A program made the position numbers and the translations under genes. From Halomonas sp. M20 (GTDB lineage: Bacteria > Pseudomonadota > Gammaproteobacteria > Pseudomonadales > Halomonadaceae), in NCBI RefSeq assembly GCF_020622265.1, contig NZ_JACNMQ010000008.1, forward strand, positions 1-64,000: 64,000 nt of DNA. The letters run 5' to 3'. The notes under the pieces were generated by a model. The model was not told the origin of the DNA, ran no database searches, and saw only the letters and a program-made list of their open reading frames with translations. Below are positions 17,777 through 26,385 of this stretch, piece by piece; the stretch's first letter is position 1, and each line of letters starts with the position of its first letter.

Positions 17777-18838
17777 GTGCAAAGCAAAGGTCTATTTGGT
17801 ACGTATCGGTTGATACTGGCAGCTTTAGTTGTAGGTCTCCACATCGGAGGGATACAGGCTATTGGATCATACGCTGTCTTCGGCTTTTACGCATTGAGCG
17901 GCTACCTAATGACATTAATTACACATGAGCGCTATGGATTCACTAAAACAGGTATATTTCTTTATTTCGGAAATCGAATACTTAAACTTTACCCTCTATA
18001 CATTGGCTCTATTCTATTTACAATAGTCTTAATAACATACCTGCCTTCAAATTTTTATGAAAAGTACCATCCAACAATGTTTCTTCCGGGATCTCTTCTT
18101 GGATGGTTGAGTAATTTATCCATTATATTCGGACTGGGGTTCAAAGGGTTTGAGATCACATCAAGACTAACCCCGCCAGCGTGGGCACTAACAGTTGAGT
18201 TATTCTTTTACCTTGCAATCGGGTTAGGAGTTTCACGCACAAAAAGAATTACAGTTATATGGTTTGGAATGAGCATTCTGTATCACATAATAGTAGTTTC
18301 CGCCTCTTTATCTTGGTGGTGGAAATATTTCTCTTTCCTAGGGGCATCTTTACCCTTCTCTACGGGAGCAATGCTATACCATTACCGTGATTCGGTTACG
18401 AGGTTGGGTTTCTATTTTTCGACACGAACTGGCCTAATAACTTTATCATTTTTTTTCGCTTTAAACTGGTGGGTAGCAATGCAAATTGACTGGAGAGGAG
18501 CACCGTTCTACATAAATTTTGCTATATTTTCATGCGCACTAATGGGATGTATGGCCCGAGGAGGCAATAAAAAAACGAAACGCCTAGACACTCGCCTTGG
18601 AGATCTAAGTTATCCGTTATACCTGATTCACTATCAAGCGGGATTGGCAACTATTTTTGTTTCATCGATGCTTGGTTTAGATCTACAAAGACCGAGTCTA
18701 GAGCTTCTGGCGATCACATTGCCTGTATCATTATTGTTGGCTTTTTCCCTATCAGTCCTTATCGATAGGCCGATTGAAAGGTTAAGGTGTCGACTTAGAC
18801 CTCAACCTGTCACAGAGAGCAATTCATCTAAGCTGTAA
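17777..18838 (+). CDS. Acyltransferase 3 family (OafA/ExoZ-like)
   Basis: Integral inner-membrane acyltransferase of 353 residues with about ten hydrophobic segments. The N-terminal helix carries the family's RxxxALxVxxxH pattern (YRLILAALVVGLHIGG), followed by FYALSGYLMTL and, later, PPAWALTVELFFYL and the DLSYPLYLIHY segment near residue 275. Such proteins O-acetylate or otherwise acylate surface glycans using cytosolic acyl-CoA. Start: GTG at 17777 behind AGGGG. It is AT-rich and bracketed by two dead insertion sequences, which points to acquisition as a cassette. The stop codon at 18836-18838 lies inside the left end of the IS3 copy, so the last one or two residues may be IS-derived, although the length is normal. 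Confidence 0.85.
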   Translation: MQSKGLFGTYRLILAALVVGLHIGGIQAIGSYAVFGFYALSGYLMTLITHERYGFTKTGIFLYFGNRILKLYPLYIGSILFTIVLITYLPSNFYEKYHPTMFLPGSLLGWLSNLSIIFGLGFKGFEITSRLTPPAWALTVELFFYLAIGLGVSRTKRITVIWFGMSILYHIIVVSASLSWWWKYFSFLGASLPFSTGAMLYHYRDSVTRLGFYFSTRTGLITLSFFFALNWWVAMQIDWRGAPFYINFAIFSCALMGCMARGGNKKTKRLDTRLGDLSYPLYLIHYQAGLATIFVSSMLGLDLQRPSLELLAITLPVSLLLAFSLSVLIDRPIERLRCRLRPQPVTESNSSKL

Positions 18839-19694
18839 CCATCCCCTAAAATCGGTACCTACGTCATTAGAGTTCTCCGGCCTACAATAAGGCAAACGGA
18901 GAGCGGCATGAAGAAATCACGCTACAGCGAGTCACAGATCGTCCAGATCCTCAAAGAGGTCGAGGGTGGCCGCCTGGTCAAGGAAGTGTGTCAGGAGTAT
19001 GGCATCGCCGATGCGACCTACTACAACTGGAAGTCCACATATGGCGGCATGGAAGCCTCTGATGTGAAGCGCCTCAAGGAGCTGGAAGAGGAAAACCGCC
19101 GTCTGAAGCAGATGTACGCCGAGCTGAGCCTGGATCACAACCTGCTGAAGGATGTGATCGAAAAAAAAAAAGCTGTAACGCCGGCGGTTCGACGAGAACG
19201 GGTGAATTACCTCAAGCAGACTCACGGCGTCAGTTTCCGTCGAGCCTGCCGAATCACGGGCATCAGTGACGCCGTGTACCGGTATCGACCGGAGTCTTCT
19301 CGGGATGAACCGGTGATTGCAGCGCTTCGGAGCGCTATCCAGTCTACGCTTCAGCAAGCTGTTCAAGGTGTTGCGGCGATGGAGGCATGGCTGGAATCAC
19401 ACGCGGGTACATCGGCTGTACGGTGCCTTCAACCTGAACCAGCGACGACGAGGCAAGAAGCGGCTCGCCTCAAGACATCCTGAGCCGTTGGCCGTACCAG
19501 AGACGGCCAACCACTTATGTATGTCTTCCGGAATCTCACCGACGTCCGGCCACTGACCGAATCCTGGAGGGCTGAATACAACGACGAGCGACCTCACGAT
19601 TCATTGGAAGACCTGACGCCATGGGAGTATCTGGCGAAACATCAACGGGCGGAAAACTCTAATCAGCGGTGCTACTAAAACAGGGATGTTTACA
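18834..19694 (+). mobile_element. IS3-family element, internally deleted remnant
   Basis: The left end reads TGTAACCATCCCC at 18834 and the right end, on the opposite strand, reads TGTAAACATCCCT ending at 19694: a clear inverted-repeat pair with TG...CA termini. The interior carries a broken IS3 transposase lacking its catalytic core. The flanks (AGC on the left, GCA on the right) do not form a clean 3-4 bp duplication, and the two flanking genes are unrelated, so DNA next to the insertion has probably been deleted. Confidence 0.75.
18908..19678 (+). pseudogene. IS3-family transposase (OrfA-OrfB), broken
   Basis: Starts with the OrfA helix-turn-helix (MKKSRYSESQIVQILKEVE) and leucine-zipper-like segment up to LLKDVIEKKK, across an 11-A run at 19161-19171 where IS3 elements normally frameshift; here the OrfB N terminus (VTPAVRRERVNYLKQ) continues in the same frame. 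Near 19340 the frame is lost; the neighbouring frame carries LFKVLRRWRHGWNHTRVHRLY to LAVPETANH. Then the DDE catalytic core is missing, and the sequence resumes at about 19515 with YVFRNLTDVRPLTESW and NDERPHDSLEDLTPWEYLAK, the normal OrfB C terminus, ending at about 19678. Not functional. Confidence 0.85.
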
Positions 19695-19858
19695 GCACCA
19701 TAAGCCGGCTGGTGGGCGATCCTGAGTTGTGTTCATGGTATCATGCCCGCGCCAAGCAGGCGGTACAGACGCTTAACTGGGAAACTCAGGAGCAGGCATT
19801 GTTGGATCTTTACGCAAACGTATTACCGAACCGGGGCGTCGCGGGGGCCCGCGGGTGA
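19695..19858 (+). pseudogene. 3' fragment of a glycosyltransferase gene cut by the IS3 element
   Basis: Immediately right of the IS end, one frame reads in through SRLVGDPELCSWYHARAK, AVQTLNWETQEQALLDLY and ends at a TGA at 19856-19858. This is what the last about 50 residues of a GT4 glycosyltransferase look like (the '...LVGDPELxxxxxxxA...' C-terminal helix). No start or upstream part remains. The TGA overlaps the GTG start of the next glycosyltransferase (GTGA), the arrangement expected of neighbouring genes in an intact operon, which supports its being the tail of a once real gene. Confidence 0.65.
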
Positions 19859-21117
19859 CGCAGCGGGGCAGGATATTACTGCTGAGCTTCTATTTCCCGC
19901 CCGATCTAGGTGCCGGGTCGTTCCGCACTCAGGCCCTGGTCGAGGCGCTGATGAAGCGGTTACCGCCAGGCCATACCCTTGAGGTGATTACCACGGCACC
20001 CAATCGCTATGCGCGGTATGCTAGCCCGGCGCCGACCTTCGAGACTGCTTACGATGGAAGTCTCACTGTGCGGCGTATTGAGCTGCCCAGTCACCGTAGC
20101 GGTATTCTGGATCAATCGAGAGCCTTCTTGGCGTACGCGTGGCACGTGTCGCGCCTGACACGAGGCCAGCACTACGACTTGGTTATAGCGACTTCGTCGC
20201 GCCTGATGACTGCCGTGCTGGGCCGTTATGTGGCGGGCCGTGCGTCGGCGCAGCTTTATCTCGATATACGTGACATCTTTGTAGAGAACCTGCCCTTTTT
20301 GCTGCCAAAGGGCGCGCGATGGCTGGGCATTCAATTTTTCGGCGCCCTGGAGCGCTGGGCGGTTGGTCTTGCGGCCAAGGTCAACCTGGTATCGCCGGGC
20401 TTCGAGCCCTACTTCAAGTCACGCTATCCCGATCAGCAGTTCACCTGGCATACCAATGGGGTGGACCCGCTCTTTGCTGAATCGGCCACTGAGGCCACCG
20501 CGGAGCAGTCTTCCACATTGCAGGCCTCCGACCCGAGTGAGGTGACGCGGGAATCGCGCCGCTTGCGTGTACTGTATGCGGGCAATATCGGTATGTGCCA
20601 AGGTATCGATCGCATCTTGCCAGCCTTGGCCAAACGGCTGGAAGATCGCGCCGATTTCGTATTGATCGGCGATGGCGGGAGGCGCGAAGCGTTGGAGGCC
20701 GCTCTTAAGGCAGAAATGGTTACCAACGTGGAGATCCGCTCGCCGGTGGCTAGGGAGCAGTTGAACGAGGAGTACCGGGAAGCGGACGTGTTGTTTCTTC
20801 ACTTGAACGATATGTTCTGTTTTTCGCGGGTGATCCCTTCCAAGCTTTTCGAGTATGCCGCAACGGGCAAGCCGATCTGGGCCGGTGTGCGGGCCTTCCC
20901 CGCCAAGTTCTGTAATCAGCATATCGAGAATGTCAGTGTATTCGAGCCGTGCGATTCCGAAGCGGCGATGGGGGCGTTCGATTCGTTAGAGTTGGCGGCT
21001 CGCTCGCGTGAGCAGTTCATCGAGCGCTTTCGCCGAGACAGAATTATGGGAAGAATGGCTGACGATGTATTGAAGCTACTAGGGAGTACGACAAAACAGG
21101 CTATGGTCACCTCATGA
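19855..21117 (+). CDS. Glycosyltransferase family 4 (WbuB-like)
   Basis: GT-B-fold enzyme of 420 residues. Seen: LLLSFYFPPDLGAGSFRTQALVEAL at the N terminus, typical of the WbuB/WcaI branch, IATSSRLMTAVLGRYVAGR and YLDIRDIFVENLPFLL, then VLYAGNIGMCQGID near residue 240 and SKLFEYAATGKPIWAG near 330. Start: GTG at 19855, overlapping the stop of the truncated upstream gene. GC-rich again, unlike the preceding 6 kb, so the AT-rich block ends here. It probably adds a HexNAc or similar residue to the lipid-linked precursor made by the next gene's product. Confidence 0.85.
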   Translation: MTQRGRILLLSFYFPPDLGAGSFRTQALVEALMKRLPPGHTLEVITTAPNRYARYASPAPTFETAYDGSLTVRRIELPSHRSGILDQSRAFLAYAWHVSRLTRGQHYDLVIATSSRLMTAVLGRYVAGRASAQLYLDIRDIFVENLPFLLPKGARWLGIQFFGALERWAVGLAAKVNLVSPGFEPYFKSRYPDQQFTWHTNGVDPLFAESATEATAEQSSTLQASDPSEVTRESRRLRVLYAGNIGMCQGIDRILPALAKRLEDRADFVLIGDGGRREALEAALKAEMVTNVEIRSPVAREQLNEEYREADVLFLHLNDMFCFSRVIPSKLFEYAATGKPIWAGVRAFPAKFCNQHIENVSVFEPCDSEAAMGAFDSLELAARSREQFIERFRRDRIMGRMADDVLKLLGSTTKQAMVTS

Positions 21118-21250
21118 CCCGAACTTTCCGGCTGGTCAAACTATAGTATGGATACGCCCCCTTTATTCTAAGTACCATACTGCCCGGCAGCGCATAGTAT
21201 TGTTACAGAGACGCTGAGATCTTTCTGTCCTTGAGTTACCTGATTAGCCG

Positions 21251-22642
21251 ATGAGCGTTCCGAAACAACAGAGAAGCATTACCGAGCAGTACCCGGCCCA
21301 GATATTCGTGCCCCTAATTGACGCGGGGGCCGTGTTCTTTTCGGGCTTCCTGGCCCACTTCATCCGTTTTGGCACGATGGCCGTTCACGAACGCTTCATG
21401 CTGGGCATGGTGATCATCGCCATTTTCGTGGTAATGGCCAACTTCATCGATGGTGCCTACGTTCGCTGGCGTACAACCCGCCTCTCCAGCATTCTTTTCC
21501 GGTTGCTTGGGGTCTGGGGCATCGTGGCGCTGCTGGCAACGTCGATCATTTACCTAGCGGAAGCCTCAGTGCGTTATTCTCGTTTGTGGCTGGGGATGAC
21601 CTTATTGTTCTCGTTCGGATTCGCCGCCGGCTTTCGTGTACTGGTGATGCTGTTGCTCAAGCGGGCAAGGGCGTTGGGTAAGAACTTAAGGCAAGTGTTC
21701 CTCGTAGGGCCGTCGATGAACGTGCTCAAGGTGGCCAGGGGCATGCGCAAGATGCCCGGCGAGGGCTTCGCCATTGCCGGCGTGCAGCGCCTGAAAGGAG
21801 GGTTCTCCGCCTCGGAGTCCTACGACTGCCTGGCGCGGCGGGTCGAGGCGTCGGGGGCACGGGAAGTGTGGCTTTGTCTACCGCTCGAAATGGGCGGTAC
21901 CGTACGTGAGGTCATGTACGCATTGCGTCATCAGACGGTGGAGGTGCGCTTCATCCCCGAATTTCAGGATATGCGACTTCTAAATCATCGTATCAGCCGG
22001 GTGGCAGGGCACTTTTCCATCGACCTAAGCGTCACCCCGCTAGGGGAGACGGCGCGCTTTCTCAAGCGAGTAGAAGATCTTGTGCTGGGCACGCTGTTTC
22101 TGATCCTGTCGTTGCCTGTATGCGCCATCATCGCCTGCGTTCTAAAGGTGGAAGCCTCGGGGCCGGTACTCTTCAAGCAATACCGCATGGGAAGCAACGG
22201 CCGACACTTCAAGGTCTACAAGTTCCGCTCCATGGAAGTACACCAGGAAGCGGACGGCACTGTCACCCAAGCAAGCCAGGGTGATCCGCGTGTGACGCGT
22301 TTCGGCGCGTTCCTGCGGCGCACTTCATTGGACGAGCTGCCTCAGTTTTATAATGTGCTGCAGGGACGAATGTCCATCGTTGGCCCTCGCCCACATGCCT
22401 TGTCACATAACGAATATTACAAGGAGTTGGTTCAGTCCTACATGCTGCGCCACAAGGTCAAGCCGGGAATTACCGGTTGGGCACAGGTCAATGGCTTGCG
22501 CGGCGAGACGGCGACCCTGGAGAAAATGGAAAAACGCGTCGAGTACGACCTCTGGTATATTGATAATTGGTCGCTATGGCTGGACCTGCGCATCATAGCT
22601 TTAACGATATTAAGAGGATTTTCGAATCCCAATGCTTATTAA
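21251..22642 (+). CDS. Undecaprenyl-phosphate sugar-1-phosphate transferase (polyisoprenyl-phosphate hexose-1-P transferase)
   Basis: Protein of 463 residues that starts polymer assembly by moving a hexose- or HexNAc-1-phosphate to undecaprenyl phosphate. The N-terminal half has four predicted membrane helices and a CoA-binding-like domain; the C-terminal half is the Bac_transf catalytic domain: KVYKFRSMEV near residue 325, RRTSLDELPQFYNVLQGRMSIVGPRP near 356-382 and KPGITGWAQVNGLRGET near 405. The DELPQ and GPRP motifs are intact. Preceded by 133 bp of non-coding DNA, so it may start a new transcript. Substrate (Glc, Gal or a 6-deoxy-HexNAc) cannot be told from motifs. It may take the place of WecA, which is absent here. 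Confidence 0.9.
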   Translation: MSVPKQQRSITEQYPAQIFVPLIDAGAVFFSGFLAHFIRFGTMAVHERFMLGMVIIAIFVVMANFIDGAYVRWRTTRLSSILFRLLGVWGIVALLATSIIYLAEASVRYSRLWLGMTLLFSFGFAAGFRVLVMLLLKRARALGKNLRQVFLVGPSMNVLKVARGMRKMPGEGFAIAGVQRLKGGFSASESYDCLARRVEASGAREVWLCLPLEMGGTVREVMYALRHQTVEVRFIPEFQDMRLLNHRISRVAGHFSIDLSVTPLGETARFLKRVEDLVLGTLFLILSLPVCAIIACVLKVEASGPVLFKQYRMGSNGRHFKVYKFRSMEVHQEADGTVTQASQGDPRVTRFGAFLRRTSLDELPQFYNVLQGRMSIVGPRPHALSHNEYYKELVQSYMLRHKVKPGITGWAQVNGLRGETATLEKMEKRVEYDLWYIDNWSLWLDLRIIALTILRGFSNPNAY

Positions 22643-22867
22643 AATGTAATATTTGTAATGTTGGTGGTCGTATTTTTTATTTAATTACAAAAGTAAGTTG
22701 GCTGTATTGCAACTTTATAACGAATGTTCGTCTTTCTGCTAGGTGCAATATCTTTTCCAAATGGTTGCTCGGCAGGTGGCGGGGCGAGTTTAAGTGATCA
22801 TGTAGTTCCTAGCAGCAGCCATTTGGGTTGATATGCGAAGCATGGAAAGGTGTTGGATAATATTTAT

Positions 22868-23959
22868 ATGAATAAAGCTACAAAAAAGATACTTGTCACT
22901 GGTGGTGCAGGGTTTATTGGGTCAGCCGTAATTCGGAACTTGATTCTTAATACAAGCTGTAGCGTAGTCAATGTAGATAAACTGACGTATGCTGGTAACC
23001 TTGAATCGTTGGAGCTAGTATCAGGCAGTGCTCGTTATGAATTCGAGAAAGTAGATATATGCCGTCAGGATGAGCTTGAAAGAGTATTTGCCGAGCATCG
23101 TCCGGATGCCGTCATGCACCTGGCCGCCGAAAGCCATGTCGATCGCTCCATAGACGGTCCTGCGGCATTCATTGAAACCAACATCATTGGAACCTATACG
23201 CTATTGGAAGTAGCCCGATGCTACTGGCAGGGGCTGGACGCAAAGCGTAAAGCTGAATTCCGCTTTCATCATATATCTACGGATGAAGTGTACGGCGATC
23301 TTGGTAGGCTGGAGGGCTTGTTCGTCGAGACTACGCCTTACAAGCCAAGTTCGCCATACTCTGCAAGTAAAGCGAGCTCTGATCATCTTGTGCGGGCTTG
23401 GCAGCGCACTTATAACTTTCCTTCTATAATTACTAACTGCTCAAATAATTATGGCCCCTACCATTTCCCCGAAAAGCTCATCCCGTTGGTGATTCTCAAT
23501 GCGTTGGAAGGTAGAGAGCTCCCTATCTATGGGAAAGGTGAGCAGGTGCGCGACTGGTTATATGTGGAAGACCATGCCCGTGCCCTTTGCCTGGTAATGA
23601 GTAATGGTAAAATCGGTGAGACTTACAACATTGGCGGCCATAATGAGAAGCGGAACATTGATGTGGTACACGCACTATGCGACTTACTAGAAGAGATGGC
23701 TCCCGATAAGCCAGCAAGCGTTGAGAACTACCGTGATTTGATTATCTCGGTAAGTGATCGTCCTGGGCATGATCTACGCTATGCCATTGACGCAGGAAAG
23801 ATGCAGCGAGAATTGGGCTGGGTACCCGTTGAATCTTTTGAAAGCGGGCTCCGCAAAACAGTCAGTTGGTATCTAAATAATCTGGATTGGTGTAAGAGAA
23901 CATTGAATAATACTTATCAACGTGAACGTCTTGGTGTCGTAGTCGAGCATAAGCTATGA
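22868..23959 (+). CDS. rmlB: dTDP-glucose 4,6-dehydratase
   Basis: Makes dTDP-4-keto-6-deoxyglucose. Seen: [18 protein letters not shown] near the N terminus, [15 protein letters not shown], the STDEVYGDL motif with the catalytic Thr-Asp-Glu, and [10 protein letters not shown] with Tyr-x-x-x-Lys. The ATG at 22868 (363 residues) gives the standard start; in-frame GTG 22850 and TTG 22853 lie closer to the GGAAAGG but add residues not usual for the family. It overlaps rmlA by four bases (ATGA). No rmlC or rmlD is nearby, whereas wecE is, so the product is probably aminated to TDP-Fuc4N rather than turned into rhamnose, as with RffG in ECA synthesis. Confidence 0.94.
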   Translation: MNKATKKILVTGGAGFIGSAVIRNLILNTSCSVVNVDKLTYAGNLESLELVSGSARYEFEKVDICRQDELERVFAEHRPDAVMHLAAESHVDRSIDGPAAFIETNIIGTYTLLEVARCYWQGLDAKRKAEFRFHHISTDEVYGDLGRLEGLFVETTPYKPSSPYSASKASSDHLVRAWQRTYNFPSIITNCSNNYGPYHFPEKLIPLVILNALEGRELPIYGKGEQVRDWLYVEDHARALCLVMSNGKIGETYNIGGHNEKRNIDVVHALCDLLEEMAPDKPASVENYRDLIISVSDRPGHDLRYAIDAGKMQRELGWVPVESFESGLRKTVSWYLNNLDWCKRTLNNTYQRERLGVVVEHKL

Positions 23960-24837
23960 AGGGTATCGTTTTAGCAGGTGGCAGCGGCACACGGCTCTAT
24001 CCCATCACCTTGGGAATATCGAAGCAATTGCTGCCCATCTATGACAAGCCTATGATTTATTATCCGCTTTCAGTGCTGATGCTGGCGGGTATTCGTGACA
24101 TCCTTATCATTACTACACCCGAGGATAATGATAGCTTCAAGCGGTTGCTTGGTGATGGTCGTCAGTTTGGAATTGAACTGAGTTACGCTATTCAACCCGA
24201 GCCTGACGGGCTTGCTCAAGCGTTTATCATTGCTGAGGAGTTTATCGGCAATGACTGTGTTTGCCTGGTGCTAGGAGATAATGTCTTCTACGGGCAGGGG
24301 TTCACCCCTAAGCTGCTCGAGGTTGCAAAGCGTTCCCAAGGGGCCACTATATTCGGTTATCAGGTTAAGGATCCCGAGCGTTTTGGTGTCGTCGAGTTCG
24401 ATGCCGATCTGCGAGTAGTTTCCATCGAAGAAAAACCACAAAGCCCAAAGTCTCACTTCGCCGTGACAGGTCTTTATTTCTACGATAACGATGTCGTGGA
24501 CATTGCCAAACAGATTGCACCGTCTCATCGGGGCGAGCTGGAAATTACCAGTATTAACCAAGCCTATCTTGAGCGCGGTGATTTGAATGTCGAACTATTG
24601 GGTCGCGGGTTCGCCTGGCTGGATACGGGTACTCATGAAAGCCTCTTGGAGGCTGGCATGTTCGTGCAAACCATTGAGCAGCGTCAGGGGTTGAAAGTAG
24701 CTTGTCTGGAGGAAATCGCTTATTTACGAGGGTGGATGACTACAGAAGACTTACAGCTGCGTGCTGAAAAATTCAAGAAGAATGCCTATGGTGTGTATCT
24801 ACAGAGTCTGGCCAATGGTGACTCCGCATGTTCTTGA
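23956..24837 (+). CDS. rmlA: Glucose-1-phosphate thymidylyltransferase
   Basis: Forms dTDP-glucose from dTTP and glucose-1-phosphate. At 293 residues it is of normal length. Seen: [50 protein letters not shown] and VVEFD...[14 protein letters not shown] and [15 protein letters not shown]: all the RmlA nucleotide- and sugar-binding motifs. Four-base overlap with rmlB means coupling. In this context it is the RffH-type enzyme feeding TDP-Fuc4NAc. Confidence 0.95.
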   Translation: MKGIVLAGGSGTRLYPITLGISKQLLPIYDKPMIYYPLSVLMLAGIRDILIITTPEDNDSFKRLLGDGRQFGIELSYAIQPEPDGLAQAFIIAEEFIGNDCVCLVLGDNVFYGQGFTPKLLEVAKRSQGATIFGYQVKDPERFGVVEFDADLRVVSIEEKPQSPKSHFAVTGLYFYDNDVVDIAKQIAPSHRGELEITSINQAYLERGDLNVELLGRGFAWLDTGTHESLLEAGMFVQTIEQRQGLKVACLEEIAYLRGWMTTEDLQLRAEKFKKNAYGVYLQSLANGDSACS

Positions 24838-24992
24838 AAGAGCCTTGCATATCTCTTGATAGTTTTATTAACCCCACCGAGCTTTTGCCATTGAGTGAGT
24901 ACTTGCAGTTTTTTGACGGCATGAGCAATGTAGCGTTTTCTTATCGTCACCCGCAGGCCATAGGTAAAACCAGGCATAGCAATGCCTACTGA
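24828..24992 (+). CDS. Small ORF of 54 codons between rmlA and the ligase gene, doubtful
   Basis: Begins at an ATG ten bases before the rmlA stop and ends eleven bases inside the next gene, filling the gap exactly. Its product starts [19 protein letters not shown] and is neither low-complexity nor strongly hydrophobic. I do not recognise it. It may be a real small protein, the tail or head of a lost gene, or chance; tight overlaps on both sides favour coding, absence of a recognisable family argues against. Confidence 0.25.
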   Translation: MFLKEPCISLDSFINPTELLPLSEYLQFFDGMSNVAFSYRHPQAIGKTRHSNAY

Positions 24993-26385
24993 CATGCATA
25001 TTCGCCTGGGGCCTAAAGCCAACTGGCAGGCATTCTTGAAAGCGCGCAGTTTCGGCACGCGGCCCGCCTGGTTGCTGGTGCCGGGTATCCTGGGGTTGTT
25101 TCTCTATGCTTCGTTCCGGGTTTTTTGGCCCGAGGCCGGCAAGCTGGGGGAGCAGTTGACGGCCTTTCTAGGGCTGATCGCGATACTGGTCTATGGGCGG
25201 GGTGTTCGCAATTCGCTGGCGCTCTGGCTGCTGCTCGCGGCGGTTGTCGTGCAAGTCCTTTCCTGGTGGTTGGGGTATTTGCATCATCCCGATTGGGTTG
25301 CAAGTAATCCTGAAGTCGATCGACTGGCAAAGCTGTTTATCTTCATTGGCGTTGCCTGGTGGTTGGGGGGAAGTACCGGCTGGACCTTCATCGCCTGGGG
25401 GAGCGCACTGATATTTTACGTGCTGGCCACACTGATACTGGGCGATGGAATACAGGGCTGGATTCGCGGCCTGCAAGGAGAGCGGATAGGGTTTGGTATA
25501 CGCAACCTGCAACATGGTGCCATGTTGTTCGGCGTCGCTTTTCTGGGCCTCGTGCTGTTTGCAAGACGCTGGCTGCAGCCGGGGAAGTACAGGGCGCTGC
25601 GGCTGACGATCTGGTGCGTCCTTTTCGTGATCTGCCTGCTCGGGGTCGTGACAGGACAGACTCGGGCGATATGGCTGGCGCTGCTGATCGCCTTGCCGGT
25701 AGCCGGAGGGCTCTGGTGGCTATATAAGCCCCGCGACGCTTCACTGCGCACGAACCGCAGGTTTCTTGCCATCGGTTGCGTCATGGCACTGGTGGTACTG
25801 ACAATTGCAGGACTGTCCTTCGATGACACTGTCGAAGAGAGAATCGGCACCGAGTCCCAGGTCATTGCGCAATTGCTGGACGGGCGGGTAGAGGAATTGC
25901 CCTACACGAGCATCGGCATCCGCATTCATACCTGGCGTGCCGCGAGTGAATGGATCGCCGAGCGGCCCCTTGTGGGCTGGGGCGGTGAAGGGCGCAGCCT
26001 GGTCATCAGCGAAACTGCCTGGTTGCCTGATTGGGTAAAGCAGCAGTTTGGCCATCTTCACAATTTCTTCCTGGAGGTATGGGTAGCCTACGGCGTGCTG
26101 GGGTTGGCCGTGATTGGCGCTTTGGCATTCTGGATAGGGCGTGCTACCTGGCTTGCTTGGCGCGGCGGGGTCATGCCGGGGGATATGGCGCTATTCGGGG
26201 CCGCCTTTTTCGTTTATTGGATGATCGTCAATCAGTTTGAATCCTACAATTCCTTCTGGACAGGCGTTTACGTGCATAATCTCGTCGTAGGTGGATTGGT
26301 CACGCAATATTGGCGTTGGTTGGTGGTGAGCGGGCAAGCTGGGCCGGTGGCAGGTGGGGCGGTAGCGCCGCGCTTGGAGGGATGA
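24982..26385 (+). CDS. O-antigen ligase / polymerase-type membrane protein
   Basis: Polytopic inner-membrane protein of 467 residues with about eleven hydrophobic segments and one large periplasmic loop in the C-terminal third. Seen: RIGFGIRNLQHGAMLFG around residue 167, GVVTGQTRAIWLALLI near 216, and the Wzy_C signature region with GIRIHTWRAASEWIAERPLVGWGGEG near 312 followed by GHLHNFFLEVWVAYGVLGL near 356; the conserved His of the WaaL family lies in this last motif. It either ligates the glycan to lipid A core (WaaL) or polymerises repeat units; nearness of a WaaG-like gene and core kinase favours ligase. It overlaps the next gene by four bases (ATGA). Confidence 0.85.
   Translation: MPTDMHIRLGPKANWQAFLKARSFGTRPAWLLVPGILGLFLYASFRVFWPEAGKLGEQLTAFLGLIAILVYGRGVRNSLALWLLLAAVVVQVLSWWLGYLHHPDWVASNPEVDRLAKLFIFIGVAWWLGGSTGWTFIAWGSALIFYVLATLILGDGIQGWIRGLQGERIGFGIRNLQHGAMLFGVAFLGLVLFARRWLQPGKYRALRLTIWCVLFVICLLGVVTGQTRAIWLALLIALPVAGGLWWLYKPRDASLRTNRRFLAIGCVMALVVLTIAGLSFDDTVEERIGTESQVIAQLLDGRVEELPYTSIGIRIHTWRAASEWIAERPLVGWGGEGRSLVISETAWLPDWVKQQFGHLHNFFLEVWVAYGVLGLAVIGALAFWIGRATWLAWRGGVMPGDMALFGAAFFVYWMIVNQFESYNSFWTGVYVHNLVVGGLVTQYWRWLVVSGQAGPVAGGAVAPRLEG

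Noticed and set aside
22868-24837. dTDP-rhamnose pathway
   Set aside because: Only rmlB and rmlA are present; rmlC and rmlD are absent while wecE and wecF are, so Fuc4NAc is the better end product.
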